Shown here: positions 35,078 through 41,730 of the stretch, piece after piece | Position numbering within the stretch: position 1 is the stretch's first letter | How the letters are laid out: each line of letters starts with the position of its first letter | Source: Myxococcus sp046520405 | GTDB lineage: Bacteria; Myxococcota; Myxococcia; Myxococcales; Myxococcaceae | Length of the DNA stretch: 41,730 nucleotides | Reading direction: 5' to 3' | Assembly (NCBI GenBank): GCA_046520405.1 | Contig: JBKGHI010000049.1 | Coordinates: 1 to 41,730, forward strand | Made by a program: the position numbers and the translations under genes | The notes under the pieces: generated by a model | The model's input: the letters and a program-made list of their open reading frames with translations, nothing else | Databases searched by the model: none | Told to the model about the DNA's origin: nothing

Positions 35078-35917
35078 ATGACTGGAATCGATCGCTCGTC
35101 GTCTTCGAGAAGCACGTCGCGGGAATCGAGCGTGTCCCGAGGGGAGTCCACTCGTGGCGCCCGTGAGGCGAACCGGCGGGAGGACGCGCGGCAGCCCGAG
35201 AAGAACCAGGTCAAGGGTTACTCGGTGAAGGACGGCTTTGATGCGCGGCCGGCCCATAAGACGAACCAGTTGCAGCCGGCTGTCGAGGCCCAGGGAGTCC
35301 AGGCGGAGGGTGGCGCCGCCGCCGCGACGGAGCCGGACGTCGACTGGGACTTCATCGCCGAGCAGGAGGGCCGGGCGGTTCAGGACGGCTATGTTCCAGA
35401 CGCCACGGGGAGCAAGAGCGGTGTCACGGTGGGCACGGGCGTGGACCTGGGGGCCCGGGACATGGCTGACCTGGACCGCCTGGGGCTGTCGGACGAGTTG
35501 AAGGCGAAGCTGGAGCCCTACCTGGGCAAGCAGGGCCAGGACGCCGCGGACTACCTGGCCGAGAATCCGCTGAACCTGACGGCGGACGAGGTCAAGGAGC
35601 TGGACCGGGCGGTGAAGGGGGAGGCGCTGGACAACATCGTCAATGAGTACAACACCGAGGTCGAGCGCCTGAACGCCGCGGACGGTGGAAGCCGCCCGAA
35701 GTTCGCCGAGCTGCCTCGGGAGATGCAGACGGTGATTGCCTCCGTGGGCTTCCAATACGGCTCGCTGAAGACGGCCACGCCCAACTTCTTCGCGCAGGTG
35801 ACGGAGCAGAAGTGGGACGAGGCGAAGGCCAACCTGGAAGACTTCGGTGACCGCTATCCGTCGCGCCGTGGCCGCGAGGCGGACCTGCTGGGGCAGGGCA
35901 TCGAGAGCCTGAGCTGA
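35078..35917 (+). CDS. Pesticin/T4-lysozyme-like muramidase without signal peptide
   Basis: A 279-residue protein. Residues 1-85 are a disordered, Ser/Arg-rich then polar linker (MTGIDRSSSSRSTSRESSVS). Residues about 88-278 match the pesticin C-terminal lysozyme domain: DFIAEQEGRAVQDGYVPD (probable catalytic Glu), SKSGVTVGTGVDLGARD (catalytic Thr and Asp of the Glu/Asp/Thr triad), PYLGKQGQDAADYLAENPL and MQTVIASVGFQYG. It should cut the glycan strand of peptidoglycan. There is no Sec/Tat signal or TM, so it needs a special exporter, lysis, or acts from inside. ATG 35078 has GAGGA before it. A strong hairpin follows the stop. Confidence 0.82.
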   Translation: MTGIDRSSSSRSTSRESSVSRGESTRGAREANRREDARQPEKNQVKGYSVKDGFDARPAHKTNQLQPAVEAQGVQAEGGAAAATEPDVDWDFIAEQEGRAVQDGYVPDATGSKSGVTVGTGVDLGARDMADLDRLGLSDELKAKLEPYLGKQGQDAADYLAENPLNLTADEVKELDRAVKGEALDNIVNEYNTEVERLNAADGGSRPKFAELPREMQTVIASVGFQYGSLKTATPNFFAQVTEQKWDEAKANLEDFGDRYPSRRGREADLLGQGIESLS

Positions 35918-35935
35918 GCCTCGAGTTTCAAACGA

Positions 35936-35972
35936 GGCCCGGAGCGCGGCGGAGGCCGCCAGGCTCCGGGCC
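35936..35972 (+). terminator. Hairpin terminator after muramidase gene
   Basis: GGCCCGGAGC (35936-35945) pairs perfectly with GCTCCGGGCC (35963-35972); an inner GGCGG/CCGCC pairs in the loop. TT follows. A smaller hairpin GCCTCG/CGAGGC (35918-35938) overlaps it and would exclude it. Confidence 0.65.
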
Positions 35973-36128
35973 TTCGCCCGCGGTGGTGGCTTTACAGGGG
36001 CGGGGGGCGTTGGGGCTTGGGTGTCTGTAATTGTCTGGCGATGTTGCGTTTGCCGCGGCGCGACTTGCCTGGCTGATTCCTCCCATGTCAATCCTGTTCA
36101 TGTTGGTAGCCCAGGATTGGGAGGACTC

Positions 36129-36494
36129 ATGAAGAGCACGTTGGGGGCGCTGTGGACCGTGGTGCTCCTTGCTGGCTGCGGAGGGCCCACGTCCGAAGTC
36201 GATGCCGCTGACAATCTGGCGACGCGCGAGGATGCGCTGCCATTCTGTGGCAATAGCGAGTACTCGCTTATCTATTACAGCGACGCGACTCACAGTGTCG
36301 CGGTCGGCTACGAAGTTTGTATGTGCTTTTCGCCGATGTGGCGCCGCGGTCCCACGACGCCCTTCGTTGAGGTGCTGTTCGAGAACGGGTGCCCGGAGCG
36401 CCCCGCGGCGCCACTCCAGGGCAGTGACGCCCATTCGATGAACTACGATTCGGAGCTGCCACGCCGCAAGCCCAGGGCCTTCATCTTCTTGTAA
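36129..36494 (+). CDS. Small lipoprotein (DUF6289-like)
   Basis: A 121-residue lipoprotein: MKSTLGALWTVVLLAGC with lipid Cys17. The mature part has LPFCGNSEYSLIYYSDATHS and VGYEVCMCFSPMWRRGPTTP, similar to what I remember of DUF6289 small secreted proteins. The last 17 codons (36443-36494) lie on the opposite strand of the end of crdA, so the C-terminus PRRKPRAFIFL is antisense to an essential part of another gene and may be a recent extension. ATG 36129 begins the signal peptide. It converges on crdA. Confidence 0.7.
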   Translation: MKSTLGALWTVVLLAGCGGPTSEVDAADNLATREDALPFCGNSEYSLIYYSDATHSVAVGYEVCMCFSPMWRRGPTTPFVEVLFENGCPERPAAPLQGSDAHSMNYDSELPRRKPRAFIFL

Positions 36495-37933
36495 AAGTGG
36501 CCCCGCTCCAGATCGAGCAACCGCGCGGCTTCCGTCACGTTGTCATGTGTATGGGAAAGCACGTACTGGATGATCTCCCGCTCCGCGTCCTCCACCTGCT
36601 CACGGAACGTCTTGTCCGCGCGGGGCCGGAAGCCCACGGGCGCGGGAGGCTCGGCCGCAACGGGCGCTGCAATCGCGGGCGCGGGCGTACTGGACGCCAG
36701 CGCCACGGCCGCCTCGGTGGGAGGCAGGGGGCTCGAGGGCGCCTCCACGGGGGCGGGCGGCGGCACGTTCCGCCCCCGGGGCAGCAGCTCCAGAGCGTCC
36801 GTCCGGGTGACGACCGGGCCTTCACACAGGATGGCCAGGCGCTCCACCAGGTTGCGCAGCTCGCGCACGTTGCCGGGGTAGTCGTAGGCGCTCATCACGG
36901 CCAGCGCGTCGGGTGACAGCGTCAGCGGCCGGCGGCCGTTCTTGGTGCAGGCCTCGTCGAGGAAGGTCTTGATGAGGTCCGGCAGGTCCTCGCGCCGCTC
37001 GCGCAGCGGGGGCGAATGAATCTGCACCACGTTGATGCGGTAGTAGAGGTCCTCGCGGAAGCGCCCGGCGGCAATCTCCGCCTCCAGGTTCTTGTTCGTC
37101 GCCGCGACGACGCGCACGTCCACCTTGTGCGTCTCCGCGCCGCCCACGCGCTCCAGCTCGCCTTCCTGGAGCACGCGCAGCAGCTTGGCCTGCATCGCCT
37201 GCGGCATGTCGCCAATCTCGTCCAGGAAGAGCGTGCCCTCGTGGGCCAGCTCGAACTTGCCTCGCCGCACGCTCACCGCACCGGTGAAGGCGCCCTTCTC
37301 GTGGCCGAACAGCTCGCTCTCGATGAGCTCGTGCGGCACCGCGGCGCAGTTGAGCTTCACGAAGGGCTGTCCCTTGCGCTTCGAGTGCTGGTGCAGCGCT
37401 CGCGCGATGAGCTCCTTGCCCGTGCCGTTCTCACCGGTAATCAGCACCCGGCCCTCGGAAGGCGCCGTCCGCTGGATGAGGGAGAAGATGCGCTGCATGG
37501 CCGGGCCGCTGCCCACCATGTCGTAGCGGCCGAGCTGCGCGCGCAGCTCCTGGAGCTCCGCCATGGCCGCCTGGTGCTTGAGCACGTTGCGCAGCGCCAC
37601 CAGCAACCGCTCCCGGGCGATTGGCTTTTCCAGGAAATCCCTGGCTCCTAGCTGCGTCGCCTTCACCGCGGTGTCGATGGTGCCGTGCCCGGACATCATG
37701 ATGACGGGCAGCTCCGGCTTCAGCTCGGTGAGCTTCGCCAGCGCGGTGAGGCCGTCCATGTCCGGCATCTTCACGTCCATCAACACCGCGTCCACGGGGC
37801 GGGCGCTGACGACATCCAGGGCCACCTGTCCGCTGTTGGCCAGGTGTGTCTGATACCCCGCGAGTTGGAGCGACTGGCTCAGGGTGAGGAGGATGTTCTT
37901 CTCGTCATCGACGATGAGGACGGAGGCGGGCAT
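36443..37933 (-). CDS. crdA: NtrC-family response regulator CrdA
   Basis: A 496-residue sigma-54 activator. The receiver has Asp53 (LMDVKMPDMDG) and Lys103 (FLEKPI). The AAA+ domain has Walker A GENGTGKE (167-174), GAFTGA (214-219) for sigma-54 contact, Walker B LFLDEIGD (235-242) and RINVVQIHSPPLRERREDLP. A Pro/Ala linker (about 385-440) precedes a Fis-type HTH (DNVTEAARLLDLERGHFYKK). In M. xanthus CrdA controls the timing of developmental gene expression; it is phosphorylated by CrdS and counteracted by the Che3 CheA. It is divergent from crdB and the chemosensory genes, the known layout of that cluster. Confidence 0.88.
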   Translation of the reverse strand: MPASVLIVDDEKNILLTLSQSLQLAGYQTHLANSGQVALDVVSARPVDAVLMDVKMPDMDGLTALAKLTELKPELPVIMMSGHGTIDTAVKATQLGARDFLEKPIARERLLVALRNVLKHQAAMAELQELRAQLGRYDMVGSGPAMQRIFSLIQRTAPSEGRVLITGENGTGKELIARALHQHSKRKGQPFVKLNCAAVPHELIESELFGHEKGAFTGAVSVRRGKFELAHEGTLFLDEIGDMPQAMQAKLLRVLQEGELERVGGAETHKVDVRVVAATNKNLEAEIAAGRFREDLYYRINVVQIHSPPLRERREDLPDLIKTFLDEACTKNGRRPLTLSPDALAVMSAYDYPGNVRELRNLVERLAILCEGPVVTRTDALELLPRGRNVPPPAPVEAPSSPLPPTEAAVALASSTPAPAIAAPVAAEPPAPVGFRPRADKTFREQVEDAEREIIQYVLSHTHDNVTEAARLLDLERGHFYKKMKALGLRRGSSES

Positions 37934-37983
37934 GGCGGGCTTTCCCCGAGGTGGCTCAGGCGCACGGCCACACGCGGGTCATT

Positions 37984-37998
37984 CGTGACAATCTCACG
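37984..37998. promoter_or_regulatory. Inverted repeat in crdA-crdB divergent region
   Basis: CGTGA (37984-37988) and TCACG (37994-37998) with spacer CAATC, next to the AT-rich AAATATTTGG. It lies 51 bases upstream of the crdA start in the 218-base shared promoter region and may be a regulator site for one or both units. Confidence 0.35.
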
Positions 37999-38151
37999 GA
38001 AAATATTTGGACATTCAAGGGTTTCGGCGACCGGGGGGGTGTTCGGGGAGGGACAAATGTTTTGACTCACCCCTGCCACTGAGACTACACGCCACCGACA
38101 AGACCCCGCGGGCGCGGGCGCGTTTTCGACTACAGAATTCTGGAGGAAATA

Positions 38152-38901
38152 ATGCGTCAGATTTCCCTTTTGGCGGGGCTCTCCCTCGCCGTCGCCATCA
38201 TGGGCGGCTGCACCCCTTCCTATCCGAAGTGCAATGAGGACGAGCACTGCGCGGAGAAGGGCGAAGTCTGCGTCCAGGGCCAGTGTCAGGAGTGCGCCAC
38301 CGACGCCAACTGCCAGGAGGGTTTCACCTGCCAGGCGAACAAGTGCGCGCCCAAGCCGCCGGAGTGCACCACGGACAGCGCTTGCGGCGCTGGCCGCATC
38401 TGCGAGGCCGGCAAGTGCGCCGAGGCCCAGTGCCAGCAGGACACCCAGTGCCCGGGCGGCGGCAAGTGCGAGTCCGGCCGTTGCCAGGCCCCGGAGAACA
38501 CCTGCGCCTCCAGCGCTGACTGCGGCGAGGGCCAGGAGTGCCAGGCCGGCCAGTGCGTGACGGCCTCCGCGGACCGCTGCGACTGGAGCCCGGTCCCGTT
38601 CGGCTTCAACGAGTCCGGCCTGTCCGCGGACGCGCAGCAGCGCCTGTCCGACCTGGCCCAGTGCCTCAAGGCCGCGCCGGGCCGCGTCACCCTGGCGGGT
38701 CACGCCGACGAGCGTGGCACCGAGGAGTACAACCTCCAGCTCTCCAACCGCCGCGCGGCGTCCGTCAAGCGCTACCTGACGGACCTGGGCGTGCAGGCCA
38801 GCCAGCTGAGCACGGTGGGTTACGGTGAGACCCGCCCGGCGAACTCCGCCTCGTCCGAAGAGGCGTGGTCGGAAAACCGCCGCGTCGAGTTCCAGCGCTA
38901 G
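38152..38901 (+). CDS. crdB: Cys-rich OmpA/Pal-type lipoprotein CrdB
   Basis: A 249-residue outer-membrane lipoprotein: lipobox MGGC (Cys20). Residues about 27-137 are five tandem repeats of C-x5-C-x5/6-C-x4-C (20 Cys, e.g. CATDANCQEGFTCQANKC). Residues about 145-249 are an OmpA/Pal peptidoglycan-binding domain (VTLAGHADERGTEEYNLQLS, TVGYGETRPA, ENRRVEFQR). It fits the envelope component CrdB of the M. xanthus Che3 system. The first gene after the divergent promoter, ATG 38152 has GGAGGAA. An envelope-bound wall sensor that feeds the receptor genes downstream is plausible. Confidence 0.85.
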   Translation: MRQISLLAGLSLAVAIMGGCTPSYPKCNEDEHCAEKGEVCVQGQCQECATDANCQEGFTCQANKCAPKPPECTTDSACGAGRICEAGKCAEAQCQQDTQCPGGGKCESGRCQAPENTCASSADCGEGQECQAGQCVTASADRCDWSPVPFGFNESGLSADAQQRLSDLAQCLKAAPGRVTLAGHADERGTEEYNLQLSNRRAASVKRYLTDLGVQASQLSTVGYGETRPANSASSEEAWSENRRVEFQR

Positions 38902-38923
38902 TCTGAGGTAGGCTGCGCGTGTG

Positions 38924-39358
38924 ATGGCCGTCCAAGAGCCGGAAGCGCGTCAGTCCTATCTCGTCTTCGCCTGTGGCAGCAGCTGGTATGCGGTACCCGC
39001 GGAGAGCGCGGCGGAGGTCGTGACCTTCCCCGAGCTCACGCGGGTGCCAGGCGCTCCAGCCCACCTGCTGGGCGTGTTCGCACACCGGGGTGAAGTCATC
39101 CCGGTGGTGGACATGGGCCTGCTGGTGGGCGGCGTCAGTCAGGGTTCCCGAAGGGCGGTGCTGGTGCGCCTGCCGCGGGGGACCCTGGCCCTCACGGCCA
39201 GTACGGTGGCCGGCGTCTCCCCGGTGACGGGCACGCTGGAGCCCCTGGGCCCAACGGGCGTCCACGTCCACCTGCGCGGCCCCGCCAAGAGCGGCCCCCG
39301 GGACGTGGCCGTCATCGACCCGGAAGGACTCTTCGACCACCTCAGTCAGGGGGCGTGA
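38924..39358 (+). CDS. cheW3: CheW-type coupling protein
   Basis: A 144-residue CheW domain: SYLVFACGSSWYAVPAESAA, FPELTRVPGAPAHLLGVFAH, GEVIPVVDMGLLVGG. It links receptors to the histidine kinase CheA. The gene is 22 bases after crdB and 3 bases before a second CheW-like gene. The start may be GTG 38921 or ATG 38924. Symbol given by position in the Che3 cluster. Confidence 0.8.
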   Translation: MAVQEPEARQSYLVFACGSSWYAVPAESAAEVVTFPELTRVPGAPAHLLGVFAHRGEVIPVVDMGLLVGGVSQGSRRAVLVRLPRGTLALTASTVAGVSPVTGTLEPLGPTGVHVHLRGPAKSGPRDVAVIDPEGLFDHLSQGA

Positions 39359-39361
39359 GTC

Positions 39362-39736
39362 ATGGAGCCGCCGGGCCACGTCCGGGGAATGCTCCTGTGC
39401 CATGCCGGTCCCCACCGGCTCGCCTTCCATGCACACGAGGTGGCCTCCATCACGTCGCCCTCCGGGCACGTGGCGGCGTCCGCGCGCCGGGCTTTCCTGG
39501 AGGCGGACGGTGCGGCTCGCGTGCTGGTGTCCGCCTCGGGCGGCGCGGTGGGCGTGGACACGCTGGAGATTGACGCTGAGCCGCACCCGGTGCTGCCCGC
39601 GCCGCTGGTGACGGTGCGGGCGTCGGGCGGCAGCCTCCAGGGCTTCGTCCTGGCGCGGGGGCTTTTGTGGCCCCTGGTGGGACTGGCGGACTTCGAGCGC
39701 TTCCTGCGCGGGCATCATCCTGGGGAGGGCGCATGA
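39362..39736 (+). CDS. Divergent second CheW-like protein
   Basis: A 124-residue protein with a CheW-like pattern (GMLLCHAGPHRLAFHAHEVA, LPAPLVTVRASGGSLQGFVL, LWPLVGLADFERFL) but without the LRG(x)V-type and PVVDL core motifs in recognisable form. It is shorter than CheW and may be a specialised receptor partner. It overlaps the receptor gene by 4 bases (ATGA). Confidence 0.6.
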   Translation: MEPPGHVRGMLLCHAGPHRLAFHAHEVASITSPSGHVAASARRAFLEADGAARVLVSASGGAVGVDTLEIDAEPHPVLPAPLVTVRASGGSLQGFVLARGLLWPLVGLADFERFLRGHHPGEGA

Positions 39737-41523
39737 CGGTGCCCATGGGGTTGAGGGGGCTGGCGCGGTGGACCGCGCGCCCCGCGTTGTTGGGGAGCTC
39801 CGTGGGAACGGCGCTGGTGGTGGTGCACTGTCAGCTCACCGACACGGTGCCCGAGGGGACCTGGGGGCCCTTCCTGTTGCTGGTGGGCGTGGCGCTGTCG
39901 CTGGCGCTCTGGTTCACCGGCGTCCACGGCCGCCGCGCGCTGCGGGTGCTGTACGCGCTGGGCGAGGGGCGGCTGCCGTCCACCCATGACGCCCTGCTCA
40001 AGGCGATGCTGGAGGCGCGCTCCTTTCCGGAGCGGAGCTTCGCCTTCGTCCTCCAGTGCTGGCTGGTGGCCTCGCTGGGCGTGGCGCTCGTCTTCGTCCC
40101 GCTGGTGGGCGGGACGTGGATGCTGGGCCTGCGGCTGGTGTTGATGGGCCTGTTCCTGGGGCCGCTGAGCGCGCTGTTCGTCTACCTGATGGTCGCCCGC
40201 CGAGCCCGCAAGGCGGTGGAGTTGGTGGCGGCCCAGGGCCTGGCGCCGCTGGAGGTGGTGGCCACGGCGCCGCCCCGGCGGCTGCACATCCGTCGGCGGA
40301 TGGTGCTGTTCACCGCCATCGCGGTGCTCAGCCCGTCCTTCTTCATCCTCGACGCGTCGGTGACGCGGGCCATGGACGCGGTGGACGCGATGGTGGGCGC
40401 GCCGGAGTCCCTCCAGCGCCAGGTGGCGGGGCGCGCCAGCGCGACGCGTGGGTTGGCGGTGGCCGGGCTGGTGGCGGTGCTGGTGATGGTGACGGCCTAC
40501 GTGGGCGGCGCCGTCATCGCCGAGCCGCTGCGCTCGATTACGGAGGACGCCACGCGCATCGCCCAGGGCGACTTCCGCCCACCGCGCATCATCGCCGCGG
40601 AGGACGAGGTGTGGGCCACCTCCGCCGCCTTCGCGCAGATGCAGACGCAGCTCGGCCAGGCGCTGATGCAGTTGCGGCGCGCGGGCCTCCAAATCTCCAC
40701 CACCACCGAGCAACTGGTGGCCACGTCCGGTGAGCAGGAGTCCGGCGCGGACGAGCAGTCCGCCTCGCTCAACGTGACGAGCGCCACCACCGAGGAGCTG
40801 GCGCGTTCGGCGCAGCAGATCGCCGGCAACGCGGAGTCCGTGTCCGCCATCGCCGAGACGACCTTCGCCGCCGCGCAGACGGGCCAGCGGGGCGCCGCCG
40901 CCTTCCTGGGCGCGATGCAGCGCATGAAGGAGGACAACCAGGCCATCGCGGACGCGGTGGTGCGGCTCAACAAGCGCGTGCAGCAGATTGGCAAGGTGGT
41001 GGAGTTCATCAACGAGATTGCCGACAAGTCGGACCTGCTGGCGCTCAACGCGGAGCTGGAGGGCACCAAGGCCGGTGAGGTGGGCCGGGGCTTCTCGCTG
41101 GTGGCCGCGGAGATGCGGCGGCTGGCGGAGAACGTCATCCGTTCCACCAAGGCGATTGAGCAGCTCATCGCGGAGATTCGCGACGCCACCCACGCCGCCG
41201 TCATGGCCACCGAGGCCGGCTTGAAGACGACGGACGCGGGCACGGTGCTGGCGGCGCAGGTGGATGAGAGCCTGAGCCTCATCCTGGAGCTGGCCCGGCA
41301 GACGTCCCACGCGGTGCGCAGCATCTCCCTGGCCACGCAGCAGCAGCAGACGGGCACCGACCAGCTCGCGGCCGCCATGGGCGACATCCTCCGCGTCACC
41401 GAGCAGAACTTCGCGGCCACCAAGCAGATGGCCGCGGCCAACGCCGACCTGTCCACGCTGGCGCGCGACCTGAAAGACGCGGTGGAGCGGTTCCACGTCG
41501 TCGGGCCGGGAGGTGACGCGTGA
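39733..41523 (+). CDS. mcp3A: Methyl-accepting chemotaxis protein, six-TM type
   Basis: A 596-residue receptor. About six membrane helices fill residues 15-275 with little periplasmic domain (FLLLVGVALSLALWF, CWLVASLGVALVFVPLVGG, LVLMGLFLGPLSALFVYLMV, MVLFTAIAVLSPSFFI, GLAVAGLVAVLVMVTAYVGG). A HAMP follows (about 278-325; PLRSITEDATRIAQGDF), then the signalling coiled coil with tip EIADKSDLLALNAELEG and KAGEVGRGFSLVAAEMRRLA. The sensor part is thus within the membrane. It may read CrdB or membrane state. Named by position in the Che3 cluster. Confidence 0.85.
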   Translation: MTVPMGLRGLARWTARPALLGSSVGTALVVVHCQLTDTVPEGTWGPFLLLVGVALSLALWFTGVHGRRALRVLYALGEGRLPSTHDALLKAMLEARSFPERSFAFVLQCWLVASLGVALVFVPLVGGTWMLGLRLVLMGLFLGPLSALFVYLMVARRARKAVELVAAQGLAPLEVVATAPPRRLHIRRRMVLFTAIAVLSPSFFILDASVTRAMDAVDAMVGAPESLQRQVAGRASATRGLAVAGLVAVLVMVTAYVGGAVIAEPLRSITEDATRIAQGDFRPPRIIAAEDEVWATSAAFAQMQTQLGQALMQLRRAGLQISTTTEQLVATSGEQESGADEQSASLNVTSATTEELARSAQQIAGNAESVSAIAETTFAAAQTGQRGAAAFLGAMQRMKEDNQAIADAVVRLNKRVQQIGKVVEFINEIADKSDLLALNAELEGTKAGEVGRGFSLVAAEMRRLAENVIRSTKAIEQLIAEIRDATHAAVMATEAGLKTTDAGTVLAAQVDESLSLILELARQTSHAVRSISLATQQQQTGTDQLAAAMGDILRVTEQNFAATKQMAAANADLSTLARDLKDAVERFHVVGPGGDA

Positions 41524-41730
41524 GCGCCCAGAAGGCCCCCCGGCGGGCCTCCTTCAGCCGGCACCTCATGGCGCCCGTGCCCCTGGCCAACCTGGTGGGG
41601 GCGGCGCTCAGCCTGCGCTTCGCATCGCTCACCCTCGCCGAGCGGTTGGAGGGCCGGTTGGGGGTGCTCGGGGTGCTGGGCGGCGCGCTCTGCGTGACGG
41701 CGCGGCGTCGGGCGCGGCGGTGTCCCTGGG
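41520..41730 (+). CDS. mcp3B: Second receptor, N-terminal fragment (truncated by window)
   Basis: Begins with GTG 41520 overlapping the previous stop (GTGA) after GGAGG (41510-41514). The 70 visible residues start MSAQKAPRRASFSRHLMAPV with a hydrophobic segment (VPLANLVGAALSLRF), as expected for a second Che3 receptor, but the signalling part lies outside the window. Confidence 0.6.
   Translation, partial: MSAQKAPRRASFSRHLMAPVPLANLVGAALSLRFASLTLAERLEGRLGVLGVLGGALCVTARRRARRCPW

Noticed and set aside
39715..41496. Minus-strand 593-codon frame opposite the receptor
   Set aside because: His/Gln/Arg-rich antisense translation; the receptor frame has HAMP and signalling motifs.

Overview
The window is very GC-rich, with strong third-position G/C, gene-dense DNA that is rich in lipoproteins, a Ser/Thr kinase and a chemosensory cluster. 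The right end shows an NtrC-type regulator divergent from a Cys-rich OmpA lipoprotein, CheW and receptor genes. This is the layout of the Myxococcus xanthus che3/crd locus, so I read the window as Myxococcus (M. xanthus or a close relative). Gene symbols for that locus are given by recognition of family and order, not by a database search.

Layout. 1-1824 (+): the end of a myxobacterial conserved protein with a strong terminator, an SMR/EmrE-type transporter and a class I methyltransferase. 1826-10105 (-): a probable transcription unit running TPR protein, class A PBP, FG-GAP propeller protein, family 5 solute-binding protein and an NtrY/NtrB-like histidine kinase (probable CrdS). 10303-15786 (+): exonuclease III, a serine hydrolase, a small Cys protein and a Ser/Thr kinase with TolB-like and TPR regions. 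15805-18619 (-): a coupled pair, a conserved hypothetical and a StlD/DarB-type ketosynthase fused to a heme-oxygenase-like diiron domain. 18775-22002 (+): DUF1800/DUF1501 pair. 22053-27714: M28 aminopeptidase, small lipoprotein, GMC oxidoreductase, OmpA protein, dGTPase. 27715-28774: a short accessory-looking patch with a metallopeptidase C-terminal fragment coupled to a lipoprotein, and an HTH-like relic. 28775-35917: lipoprotein, small protein, SRAP protein, DoxX, a wHTH regulator/membrane protein pair with repeated operators, a short Hsp70, AzlCD and a pesticin-fold muramidase. 36129-41730: small lipoprotein, CrdA, CrdB, two CheW-like proteins, one full and one partial receptor (Che3 cluster).

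How the genes fit together. CrdS and CrdA are known partners in M. xanthus. Here they lie about 33 kb apart in one window. crdS sits 10 bp behind envelope genes including a class A PBP and a peptide-type binding protein. CrdB has a peptidoglycan-binding OmpA domain. This supports, but does not prove, a cell-wall-sensing theme for the two-component system. The least described items are the ketosynthase-diiron fusion with its coupled partner, the leaderless muramidase, and the tandem operators at 32058-32130.

Two genes (SBP 3486-4856 and TPR 8932-10105) each need two single-base frameshifts, all in or beside short G/C runs. They are either sequence errors or decaying genes. I saw no tRNA, rRNA, CRISPR array or intact mobile element, and no gene-free stretch above 300 bases.
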